The notes under the pieces are model-generated. The model worked only from the letters and a program-made list of their open reading frames with translations, did no database searches and was not told where the DNA came from. The translations under genes were made by a program, and so were the position numbers. Below are positions 1 to 5,715 of a DNA stretch of 9,446 bases, piece after piece. The stretch comes from an uncultured Pirellulales bacterium (GTDB taxonomy: Bacteria; Planctomycetota; Planctomycetia; Pirellulales; Lacipirellulaceae): the NCBI GenBank assembly GCA_947258835.1, contig CAMYJY010000121.1:1-9446 (forward strand), read 5' to 3'. The stretch's first letter is position 1. Each line of letters opens with the position of its first letter.

Positions 1-256
1 ACTGGCGGGTATCTCCGCCGGACTGAAAGCTGCATGGGGCCGCTCTGCTAAGGCAGGGCGGCCTCCTGTTTGCGCTTTCTCCCCTCATGTTGGTAATTTA
101 GGGTGACTGCGCGCTGTGCGGCGATCAACGGGAGAAATGTGAGATGCTATTCGTTGTTTCCGTTGTTTCGTCGTGGTTCAAAATTCTCGGCAAACAAGCT
201 CCAGGAAGACGTATTTTGAGGAAATGCTCTCCACGGCTCACAGAGGTTCCTGCCTG
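1..256. other. Left flank without a convincing gene
   Basis: I can assign no gene here. On the plus strand one frame is open from base 2 to a TGA at 104-106 (about 34 codons) and another from base 1 to a TAA at 49-51. Either could be the 3' end of a gene starting outside the window, but neither peptide is recognisable. The strong hairpin at 36-65 sits inside both readings. The rest (107-256) lies downstream of the mrp stop codon and shows no clear intrinsic terminator, only weak complementarity near 210-250. Confidence 0.4.
36..65. repeat. Strong hairpin, possible terminator or repeat remnant
   Basis: A 13-bp stem (36-48 with 53-65) closes on a 4-nt TAAG loop. All pairs are Watson-Crick except two G-U wobbles when read as plus-strand RNA. 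A weak T-containing stretch follows (CTGTTTGCGCTTTC) rather than a clean T-run. It could terminate a plus-strand gene that ends left of or inside the hairpin, or be another member of the palindromic repeats in this window. Confidence 0.45.
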
Positions 257-1411
257 CTACAGCACGGTCAAGCTGGGCAGTGGTGGCTCGGAGACCTTCT
301 GGTCGGCGATATTTTGGACCAGGTTCACGCAGATGCTGTGGAAATAGGGCGCGGACGTGGTATCGGTGTAATTTCCGGTTGTCTCACCCGCATCGCCGCG
401 CTCTCGGATGGCTATTTGGAGAGGTACTTCGCCCAAGAACGGGACATCCAGCTCCTGGGACTTCTTGCGGGCACCCCCGGAGCCGAAAATGTCGTACCGC
501 TGGCCGTTATCAGGGCAGAGGAAGTAGCTCATGTTCTCCACCATGCCTAACACGGGAATATTTACTTTGCGGAACATGGCGACTGCCTTGACTGCATCCA
601 GCAGGGCCACATCTTGCGGGGTGCAGACCACCACCGCCCCGGTCAAAGGCAACAGCTGGGAAAGTGTGAGGGCGATGTCTCCCGTCCCGGGCGGCATATC
701 GATAATCAGGTAATCCAACTCACCCCAGTCCGTGTCCCGCAGAAATTGTGTGATGGCTCCGTGGAGCATGGGGCCTCGCCAGACGACGGCTTCCTCGGGC
801 GGGACCAGAAATCCCATGCTCATGAGCTTCAGGCCCGCGGCGCTGACCGGCTGCAGGCGCTGCTCTGATGCCGTGGGTTTTTCGTTCACGCCCAAGAGGT
901 GGGGAATGCTGGGGCCATAAACGTCCGCATCCATCAAGCCCACCTGACAACCGGCTTGCTGGAGTCCGATCGCCAGCGATGCGGCTACGGTGCTTTTGCC
1001 CACTCCCCCCTTGCCAGAGCCAACTGCAATTACGCTCTTCACCTTTAGGCCGATTCCTCCGAGAGGTTCCGCGGGGCGCTGCAGGGGAACGACCTCCACC
1101 GTGACTGTAGGTGTACCGGGGAGCTGATCGCTCAGTTGTTGCTGGAGCTTGTCGCGGGTAACATCCCACAAAGGGGATGCATAGCTGGTGAGCCCAATTT
1201 TGACGTGTAGCCCGTGGCCCTCGATCTTCACGTCGAGCACCTGCTCCATCTGAGTGAGACTGCGCCCTGTTTCCGGGTCGGCGAAGTTTTGTAAAACTTG
1301 ATTTACGGTGGCACCATCCAGGGTGTTTTGGGACATGGGTCCATTTTGGGGTAGAGGTGGGGGGAGATGGGGGGAGATGGGCAGCTGTTGCCCATCGAGT
1401 AACCGGCGCAT
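257..1411 (-). CDS. mrp: Mrp/ApbC family P-loop ATPase, Fe-S carrier type
   Basis: This is a 384-aa member of the Mrp/NBP35 family, cytosolic P-loop ATPases that bind and transfer Fe-S clusters. An N-terminal MIP18/DUF59-like domain spans about residues 31-110. The ATPase domain has the deviant Walker A GSGKGGVGKST (131-141), DADVYGPSIP (161-170) and DMPPGTGD (238-245). I chose ATG 1411 because GGAGG lies 7 nt upstream. The conserved part begins at ATG 1336 (MSQNTLDG), which has no Shine-Dalgarno site, so the first 25 residues are a Pro-rich extension encoded by a G-rich tandem repeat. Two family cysteines are absent. The usual CPxCG motif reads CPDNG (299-303), and the DUF59 segment has ASP where many members have ACP. 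ATP hydrolysis looks intact, but a canonical CxxC cluster site is lacking. The gene is divergent from the M20 gene. The family assignment is firm, and the Fe-S role is inferred from the family. Confidence 0.95.
   Translation of the reverse strand: MRRLLDGQQLPISPHLPPPLPQNGPMSQNTLDGATVNQVLQNFADPETGRSLTQMEQVLDVKIEGHGLHVKIGLTSYASPLWDVTRDKLQQQLSDQLPGTPTVTVEVVPLQRPAEPLGGIGLKVKSVIAVGSGKGGVGKSTVAASLAIGLQQAGCQVGLMDADVYGPSIPHLLGVNEKPTASEQRLQPVSAAGLKLMSMGFLVPPEEAVVWRGPMLHGAITQFLRDTDWGELDYLIIDMPPGTGDIALTLSQLLPLTGAVVVCTPQDVALLDAVKAVAMFRKVNIPVLGMVENMSYFLCPDNGQRYDIFGSGGARKKSQELDVPFLGEVPLQIAIRERGDAGETTGNYTDTTSAPYFHSICVNLVQNIADQKVSEPPLPSLTVL
1359..1380. repeat. Short G-rich tandem repeat in the mrp 5' end
   Basis: The decamer GGGGAGATGG is repeated twice without mismatch (1361-1380), with flanking G's extending it slightly. 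On the minus strand it encodes the Pro-rich stretch PISPHLPPPLP between the Shine-Dalgarno-supported start at 1411 and the conserved Met at 1336. This part of the protein is probably not conserved. Confidence 0.6.
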
Positions 1412-1480
1412 AAAAAAACCTCCATGGGTGGGGCAGCAACCCTCAGAGGGAAAGTAATGTTGGTATCCTACACAAATGCT

Positions 1481-1509
1481 ACTGTAGCGAGGCGGGTCTG
1501 ATTAGGCAA
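1481..1509 (-). promoter_or_regulatory. Candidate sigma70-type promoter for mrp
   Basis: Read on the minus strand, a -35-like TTGCCT (1504-1509) is separated by exactly 17 bp from a -10-like TACAGT (1481-1486). Transcription would start near 1474, about 60 nt before the ATG at 1411. The -10 box lies inside a short perfect palindrome, GCTACTGTAGC (1478-1488), which could be an operator or a coincidence. The boxes match consensus only moderately. Confidence 0.3.
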
Positions 1510-1574
1510 TTATCTCTCACGGTCCGGAAAAAAATTTAGTAGTTCCCAATTTGGCCGATGCAGCCGGGTGCGAG

Positions 1575-1672
1575 TAAGGCGAGCGGCAGGTAAGTTTTTA
1601 CCTGCCGCGTGATCGAAAATCCCAGCGAAGCCAATCCATTGGGCTGTCGATGGGTAAGTTCTCATCTGCCCA
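1575..1672. repeat. 98-bp palindromic repeat, copy A
   Basis: The copy matches 3087-3184 with a single difference (C at 1626, T at 3138), and identity stops abruptly on both sides. It holds three foldable parts. A perfect 11-bp stem with a 4-nt loop spans 1583-1608. A central pairing AGCCAAT/ATTGGGCT has one bulged base. An imperfect hairpin at the right end (about 1651-1672) shares 15 of 18 positions with the first hairpin core. On the minus strand it is open for about 24 codons ending in TAA. It lies just upstream of the M20 start, and an alternative M20 ATG at 1650 is inside it. It is probably a mobile REP-like element. Confidence 0.85.
1583..1608. repeat. Perfect 11-bp stem-loop within repeat copy A
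   Basis: GCGGCAGGTAA and its reverse complement flank a GTTT loop. It lies between the divergent mrp and M20 genes, so as RNA it would sit in the M20 leader if transcription starts upstream of it. Confidence 0.8.
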
Positions 1673-1673
1673 T

Positions 1674-3089
1674 ATGTCGTTGGAAGTCAAGACTTTACTG
1701 CAAAACTTAATCCGCATTCCCAGCGTGAATCCGGCGTTTGGGACAGCGGAGCAGGGGGGAGAGGCTGCGCTTACGAGCTTCTTGCAGGATTTCGTCGATC
1801 GGCAAGGGTGGCCCTGGTTACGGCAAACGGTCCATCCCGGACGGGACAATCTGGTTGCGATTTGCCAGCCTACCCAGCCAGATGGATCGGTGTTGCTGTG
1901 GGAAGTGCACCAGGACACGGTGGGGGTGCGTGGCATGCGGATCGATCCTTTTGGTGCGGAGGAATCCGAGGGGCGTATTTGGGGTCGTGGGGCCTGTGAC
2001 AACAAGGGGGGCCTAGCGGCGATGCTGGCCGCTGCGGTGCGAGCTCAGGCAATGCCGGCAGGTCCCACAATTATTCTCGCCTGTACCATCAATGAGGAGC
2101 ATGGTTTCACAGGGGCGCGGGCCCTGGCCCAAATTTGGGCACGCGATGGCGCCGACGTGCGACCACCCCCGCAGACCACGGGGCCGCTGCGCTGCGAAGT
2201 CTTAAGGCAACTACTGCCCGCTGCCGTGATTGTTGCCGAGCCCACCCAATTGCAGGTGGTGGTGGCCCATAAGGGAAGTTTGCGGTGGCGTTGCCATACT
2301 CGTGGACTGGCAGCACATTCCTCCCAGCCGGAGCGAGGCCGGAACGCGATTTATTTGATGGCGCGGGTGGTCACGGCCATTGAGGCTTACCAGCAAGAGG
2401 TCTTGCATCCCCGTTCCGCGGCAGCTCTCCGGGTGGCAAACGAGGAGGATCTTTGTCGCCCGGGGGCAGGGCAGCGGCCCACGGGAGCAGGCCTTCCGAG
2501 CGGCAGCTCGCACAGACAGGCGGCCCCCCGTCCAAGCCGGGGGCAGGCTCCGCCGTCCTGCGGTCGCTCCACCGTTTGTGTCAGTACGGTGCAGGGCGGC
2601 GTGGGAATTAACACGGTGCCCGATCAGGCCACCATTGAAATTGATCGGCGGTTGCTGCCGGGGGAAAGCCCAGCCGTGGCTTATCAGGAATTGATTGATT
2701 ACGTAGCCGAGAAGTGCCACGCGTGGACTGCCCAGGCAGATGGGCCCGGCAGTCGCTCCCTGTCAGACGCTGGGACGTCTCCGCCCGTGTCCCTGATCGA
2801 GCATGAACCACCAACCCAACAGTCTGCAGGGCTGTCAGGGGGGCTGAACCAAGATTTGGGAAACCGTCTCGCCGCCATCGTCCAAGCCGGCGGAGCAGCG
2901 GGTGAACTAATCGGGGTTCCCTACGGGACGGATGCTTGGGTCTTTGACAAGCTGGGCTGGCCGACGGTTGTCTGCGGACCTGGTTCGATTGACCAGGCGC
3001 ACACCGATGACGAATGGATTGCCATCGAGCAGCTCGAGCAGGCTACCGAAGTTTTTTACCGCGTAGCTTGCGGCGGGTTGTCAGATTAA
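1674..3089 (+). CDS. M20 family metallopeptidase/deacetylase, ArgE/DapE-like
   Basis: This is a cytosolic M20 di-zinc hydrolase of 471 aa from ATG 1674. The other possible start, ATG 1650, adds 8 residues and lies inside the repeat. I prefer 1674 because MSLEVKTLLQNLIRIPSVNP looks like a normal family start. Neither start has a Shine-Dalgarno site. Metal and catalytic residues are present: H79 and D81 in VHQDT, D109 in GRGACDNKG, E141/E142 in NEEHGFTG, E189 in AEPT and H443 near the C-terminus. Three stretches look inserted relative to the family as I know it: about 159-183, about 247-299 (Gly/Pro/Ser/Arg-rich, in the dimerisation domain) and about 355-371. The middle one contains a repeat shared with the brnT remnant. 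All keep the frame, so the enzyme may still work. The substrate cannot be read from sequence; acetylornithine deacetylase-like is a reasonable guess. Confidence 0.9.
   Translation: MSLEVKTLLQNLIRIPSVNPAFGTAEQGGEAALTSFLQDFVDRQGWPWLRQTVHPGRDNLVAICQPTQPDGSVLLWEVHQDTVGVRGMRIDPFGAEESEGRIWGRGACDNKGGLAAMLAAAVRAQAMPAGPTIILACTINEEHGFTGARALAQIWARDGADVRPPPQTTGPLRCEVLRQLLPAAVIVAEPTQLQVVVAHKGSLRWRCHTRGLAAHSSQPERGRNAIYLMARVVTAIEAYQQEVLHPRSAAALRVANEEDLCRPGAGQRPTGAGLPSGSSHRQAAPRPSRGQAPPSCGRSTVCVSTVQGGVGINTVPDQATIEIDRRLLPGESPAVAYQELIDYVAEKCHAWTAQADGPGSRSLSDAGTSPPVSLIEHEPPTQQSAGLSGGLNQDLGNRLAAIVQAGGAAGELIGVPYGTDAWVFDKLGWPTVVCGPGSIDQAHTDDEWIAIEQLEQATEVFYRVACGGLSD
2404..2570 (+). repeat. In-frame GC-rich insertion in the M20 gene
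   Basis: Between the helix ending YQQEVLHP and the strand beginning VCVSTVQGG, about 50 codons of low-complexity Gly/Pro/Ser/Arg/Ala-rich sequence interrupt an otherwise normal M20 dimerisation domain. The DNA contains internal near-repeats: CCGGGGGCAGG occurs twice (2460-2470 and 2538-2548), and TTCCGCGGCAGCTC (2414-2427) resembles TTCCGAGCGGCAGCTC (2494-2509). The boundaries are estimated from the expected family layout. Confidence 0.6.
2475..2525 (+). repeat. CGAGC/GCTCG palindromic repeat, M20 copy
   Basis: This stretch aligns with 8769-8825. The two share 18 identical bases around the hairpin CGAGC-GGCA-GCTCG (2497-2510), plus flanking matches ACGGGAGC and GCGGCCC. The brnT copy has 6 extra bases (two codons). 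Both are read in the same frame, giving RPTGAG...PSGSS...AA in each protein. Confidence 0.75.
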
Positions 3090-3184
3090 GGCGAGCGGCA
3101 GGTAAGTTTTTACCTGCCGCGTGATCGAAAATCCCAGTGAAGCCAATCCATTGGGCTGTCGATGGGTAAGTTCTCATCTGCCCA
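3087..3184. repeat. 98-bp palindromic repeat, copy B
   Basis: This is the second copy of the repeat at 1575-1672, in the same orientation and with one mismatch. Its first three bases are the TAA stop codon of the M20 gene. Its minus-strand reading provides the last 24 codons and the stop of the secreted-protein gene. The two copies exactly bracket the M20 gene. Its 11-bp stem-loop (3095-3120) lies between the convergent stop codons, where it could act as a bidirectional transcription barrier, although it has no T-run. Confidence 0.85.
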
Positions 3185-3496
3185 AAAATGATGGCCGGCG
3201 TGGTACTTGCGGCGGTTGGGGTAGTAGTTATGCCACCGCCGATTATAAACCGGGATTCTCATTTCCGGGGGATAGCGATGGTACAAGCTGTCGGCACTCC
3301 GGTAGTACTCATTGCCCCAAAAGTTTTGGGGGTAGTACACATACGGGTAGTGGTAGAACCGGTTCCAGTCCTGGGTGTTGTAGGTTTGTCCCCAGGCCCG
3401 CCCGTAAGCCTGTTGGGCTGCAGCCGAGTTGGCCTGGGTCAGGCAGCATGCTAGCGCCAGAGCGCAAGCTGCGGAAAGTAAGATCCTGCGGACCAT
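3110..3496 (-). CDS. Small Tyr-rich secreted protein with repeat-derived C-terminus
   Basis: From ATG 3496, which has AGGGGGG about 7 nt upstream, the product is 128 aa. Residues 1-28 form a Sec signal peptide: MVRR, a hydrophobic core, then SAAAQQ as the likely cleavage region. The Cys pair at 17-18 does not form a clean lipobox. The mature part is very rich in Tyr, Trp, Asn and Pro (YHYPYVYYPQNFW, RYPPEMRIPVYN, WHNYYP). It resembles small exported planctomycete proteins that I recall being auto-named calmodulin-binding; I would not rely on that name. The gene part ends at HHF104. W105 onwards, 24 residues, is encoded entirely by the 98-bp repeat and finishes with RSRGR and TAA, so the original C-terminus has been replaced. 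The function is unknown. The gene is convergent with the M20 gene. Confidence 0.75.
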   Translation of the reverse strand: MVRRILLSAACALALACCLTQANSAAAQQAYGRAWGQTYNTQDWNRFYHYPYVYYPQNFWGNEYYRSADSLYHRYPPEMRIPVYNRRWHNYYPNRRKYHAGHHFWADENLPIDSPMDWLHWDFRSRGR

Positions 3497-3532
3497 CGAA
3501 TTCCCCCCCTGGGATAGCGGCCAATCAGTGCA

Positions 3533-3549
3533 GGTCCGGCAAGCGGACC
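3533..3549. other. Hairpin in the leader of the secreted-protein gene
   Basis: GGTCCG and CGGACC form a 6-bp stem around a 5-nt loop. It lies in the 127-bp gap between the hydrolase stop and the secreted-protein start. No T-run follows on either strand, so a terminator is unlikely. An operator or chance are both possible. Confidence 0.3.
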
Positions 3550-3623
3550 GCGCGGGTAAAGTATCCACCCTCTAGGGATCGGTCGTTGGCGGACAGGAAT
3601 TGAGTGAATATCCGGCATAACCG

Positions 3624-4421
3624 TTACAGGATGCTATCTTCAGTCGGCATCTTTCCGGAGACCAGCTCTTGCTCCCACTGGTCCATCAGGGGCCAGTCGA
3701 TGGCACACGTGCCAAAATCGGCCATGTGTAAATAACCTTCCAAACGATCGATGGTTCGCTGGATGTGGGCCTTGTCCTTGCGGAAGACGGGGCCGTGGCT
3801 GGGTAATAACCAGGCAACATCGCTGGTCTGGATACGCTTCAGGGATTTGATAAAGTCCGGAATACTGCTGCCGTGGTGGGCGTCGATCACTCCCACGCAG
3901 CCATCCCGGAAGAGATTGTCGCCCGAGAATAGCAGTTGGCCCATCCGCAAGGCAATGTGGCCATCGGTGTGACCGGGTGTGTGCCATACCTCCAGTTCGA
4001 GATTGCCCACTTGGATGATGTCGCCATCGTGGACTTTGGTCTCGACCGTAACGGAGGGCATGGGCAGATGGATGTCTTGCGCCGGGATTTCTGCAAACGT
4101 GGAGAGCTTATCGCCCGACTCCAAGTGTTGGGCGGTTAACGGGTGGCTGGTAACCGTTGTCTTCAGAATTTGTTTGGCCTTCGCGAGCCCTTGGATGTGA
4201 TCGACGTCCGCGTGCGAGGCGATGAGGGTCTGGCACTTGCTGAACGGGAAGTCCAGTTCTCGGATGAGATCGATGCAGTCGTCCACGGCATCTTCGTAGC
4301 CGATGTCAAAAAGTGTCCAGGCGTCTTCGTCGTAGATCAGGTACGCGCTGCACGTAATTCGCCGACGCGCTTGATGATTGAGTTCGATGACGTGGGGGAA
4401 GAGGGGGGTCCGTGGAAGCAT
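3624..4421 (-). CDS. Metallo-beta-lactamase-fold hydrolase
   Basis: This 265-aa protein has the MBL-fold motifs in order: SHADVDH (69-75), HTPGHTDGH (147-155, metal ligand H151), SGDNLF (166-171, bridging D168) and PSHGPVF (208-213, H209). The classical HxHxDH motif reads HADVDH, with Asp72 in place of the second His. The rest of the site (H70, D74, H75, H151, D168, H209) is in place. Layout and length resemble glyoxalase II-like hydrolases acting on thioesters or similar small substrates. No extra domain or signal peptide is visible, so it is cytosolic. No Shine-Dalgarno site precedes ATG 4421, and the start is chosen because MLPRTPLFPHVIELNHQ begins the fold naturally. The substrate is unknown. 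Confidence 0.9.
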   Translation of the reverse strand: MLPRTPLFPHVIELNHQARRRITCSAYLIYDEDAWTLFDIGYEDAVDDCIDLIRELDFPFSKCQTLIASHADVDHIQGLAKAKQILKTTVTSHPLTAQHLESGDKLSTFAEIPAQDIHLPMPSVTVETKVHDGDIIQVGNLELEVWHTPGHTDGHIALRMGQLLFSGDNLFRDGCVGVIDAHHGSSIPDFIKSLKRIQTSDVAWLLPSHGPVFRKDKAHIQRTIDRLEGYLHMADFGTCAIDWPLMDQWEQELVSGKMPTEDSIL

Positions 4422-4517
4422 GGGTTTCGTTGGTGTGCCGTGAATGTAAATGAATCAAGCGTAAGTATGGATTGAGGAGTACTGGGGGCCTTCTTATTTC
4501 CGCCTGGCGCTCAAAAA

Positions 4518-4536
4518 GTAGGACCCTGTATCCTAC
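4518..4536 (-). terminator. Weak terminator-like hairpin
   Basis: GTAGGA and TCCTAC form a 6-bp stem around a 7-nt loop. Read on the minus strand, TTTTTG follows. It could stop residual readthrough from the SDR gene before the hydrolase gene. The stem is short and not GC-rich. Confidence 0.35.
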
Positions 4537-4540
4537 AGAA

Positions 4541-4764
4541 TGAGACACGCACCGTGCAACGGTTGCCTACCTGGCCCAGTGGTGTTCAAAATTGGTCTGG
4601 GCGAAGAAGAACATGGAGAGCCCTCTCCCCAAATGAGCCGGCGGGCGATAGCCCCGGTTTTATAGCAAATTTCGAAAATGTGTTGCCATCGGGTCGCGCG
4701 GCTCCCCTTGGTTTTCACGTGGATCACAACCACGTGTTTTCGTAAGTTGCTCTAGCGTGTCTCA
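4541..4764. repeat. 10-bp inverted repeat TGAGACACGC
   Basis: TGAGACACGC at 4541-4550 is matched by its reverse complement at 4755-4764. The right arm lies 3 bp from the REP-like arm at 4768. The pair may mark an older or larger element around the 24-bp inverted repeat, or be chance. Confidence 0.4.
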
Positions 4765-4791
4765 CGGAACCGGGGCTATCGCCCGCCGGCT
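4636..4791. mobile_element. MITE/REP-doublet-like element with 24-bp inverted ends
   Basis: Two perfect 24-bp inverted repeats occupy 4636-4659 (starting AGCCGGCGGGCG) and 4768-4791 (ending CGCCCGCCGGCT). They enclose 108 bp without a coding frame. Each arm can also fold on itself around GGGC-GATA-GCCC. An inner perfect 7-bp hairpin CACGTGG/CCACGTG lies at 4716-4736. No clear target-site duplication is visible. It could be a MITE, or two head-to-head REP sequences with independent origins. Confidence 0.7.
4716..4736. repeat. Inner hairpin CACGTGG/CCACGTG
   Basis: A perfect 7-bp stem with a 7-nt loop is flanked by TTTT on both sides of the plus strand. It lies inside the inverted-repeat element and may be its structural core. 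Confidence 0.6.
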
Positions 4792-4799
4792 AAGATTCG

Positions 4800-4819
4800 A
4801 AAAAGGGCCGTTTGCCCCT
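4800..4819 (-). terminator. Intrinsic terminator after the SDR gene
   Basis: On the minus strand, AGGGGC pairs with GCCCTT (one G-U pair) around AAACG and runs into a short T-run. It begins about 8 nt after the SDR stop at 4827. It would end transcripts of the guanylyltransferase-ruvX-SDR cluster before the inverted-repeat element. Confidence 0.6.
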
Positions 4820-4826
4820 CTGCCGC

Positions 4827-5699
4827 TCAGGCGTCTGCCAGGATCGTGGCCAGGCCTTCACGATAAGAAGGAAATGTGAGTGGAGACTCCAGGAGCTCAA
4901 GCAGTTTGGCATTCCGCACACGTTTGTTGGCGCTGGCCCGCAGCGCTGCCGGCGAATCAGGGGTTGGCGCGACATAGGTGGGAGCTGGGGTGCCAAGGAG
5001 GCGGGCGACTTCCCGATAGTAGGCTTCCCGCCGCACCGGATGGCCGTCACTGACACAGCAAATGGTTGGCTGGGCGTCCAATCGCCATGTTTCCGAGGCC
5101 ACTACAATGCGCGCAGCGTCCTCCACATGAATTAGATTCAGCCAGCCTTCCTGAGGGACTGCCAGTGGCTCCGCGGCCCGTAGTTTGGCCAGATAGGGAA
5201 TTCTGTCCGGGCCATAGATGCCGGCCAAGCGCAGGCAGATGGCGCTGTGGTGGCTGCCGCCCTGTGGGGGCTGCAGCAGCCTTTCGGCAGCCAGTGAGGC
5301 CTTCCCACCAGCACGCTGCGGATTGGGGGGTGTATGTTCATCCACCCAGGCCCCGTCAGCGTGGCCGTAAACGCCCGTGGTGCTGACATAAATCAAGCTG
5401 TTGACCGTCGTGGGTAAGGCCGTCAGCACATGCTGGAGCCCCCCCGCATAGACCTCCGCGATAGACGGTTTTGCCGATCGGTCAAAACCGACCGCGTACA
5501 GCACGGTCTCGACGGCAGGTAAGCCCCGTAGCGTTTCCGGGCGCGTGACATCGGCAACATGGCTGTTCAAGCCGAACTCTGCCAGCATTGCCGCACGATG
5601 GGCCCTCCGCGTGACGACATGCACCTCATGACCCAAGTCCCGCCACAACAGGGCAACACGCTGTCCGAGGTAGCCGCAGCCAAAAATCAGTTTGGACAT
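4827..5699 (-). CDS. Extended-SDR NAD(P)-binding protein, YeeZ-like
   Basis: This 290-aa single-domain Rossmann protein has the dinucleotide motif GCGYLG (7-12) right at the start, which supports ATG 5699. It continues like sugar-epimerase-type extended SDRs, with YVSTTGVYG, LRLAGIYGP and NLIHVEDAA. The active-site YxxxK is missing: the segment reads GGKASLAAERLL where YxxxKLAAE is usual. This pattern occurs in YeeZ-like SDRs of unknown activity, so it may be a non-catalytic or atypical dehydrogenase/epimerase. No Shine-Dalgarno site precedes it, only a C-rich stretch and then the heptamer array, which separates it from ruvX by 211 bp. It is probably the last gene of the minus-strand cluster. 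The fold is certain and the substrate unknown. Confidence 0.85.
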   Translation of the reverse strand: MSKLIFGCGYLGQRVALLWRDLGHEVHVVTRRAHRAAMLAEFGLNSHVADVTRPETLRGLPAVETVLYAVGFDRSAKPSIAEVYAGGLQHVLTALPTTVNSLIYVSTTGVYGHADGAWVDEHTPPNPQRAGGKASLAAERLLQPPQGGSHHSAICLRLAGIYGPDRIPYLAKLRAAEPLAVPQEGWLNLIHVEDAARIVVASETWRLDAQPTICCVSDGHPVRREAYYREVARLLGTPAPTYVAPTPDSPAALRASANKRVRNAKLLELLESPLTFPSYREGLATILADA

Positions 5700-5715
5700 G
5701 GGGGGGAGGAAGGGG

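Larger units (their letters stand above)
4422..4826. other. Gene-free region with inverted repeats
   Basis: This 405-bp stretch separates the hydrolase start from the SDR stop, both on the minus strand. I see no gene in it. From left to right it holds a 6-bp hairpin (4518-4536), one end of a 10-bp inverted repeat, the REP-like pair with its inner hairpin, and the SDR terminator. The promoter of the hydrolase should be in its left part, but I see no convincing -35/-10 pair. Confidence 0.7.

Noticed and set aside
1598..2005. Minus-strand open frame opposite the M20 gene, ending in the repeat
   Set aside because: It runs antisense to a well-supported M20 domain. Only its last 24 codons (the repeat) are meaningful, and it has no ribosome site.
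1575..3184. Integron gene cassette with attC sites around the M20 gene
   Set aside because: The repeat has palindromic ends and the right size, but I find no GTTRRRY/RYYYAAC core sites and no integrase in the window.
1463..4537. Shared GTATCCTACA at 1463-1472 and 4528-4537 as a common operator
   Set aside because: Ten bases only, with different placement relative to genes. Chance is sufficient.
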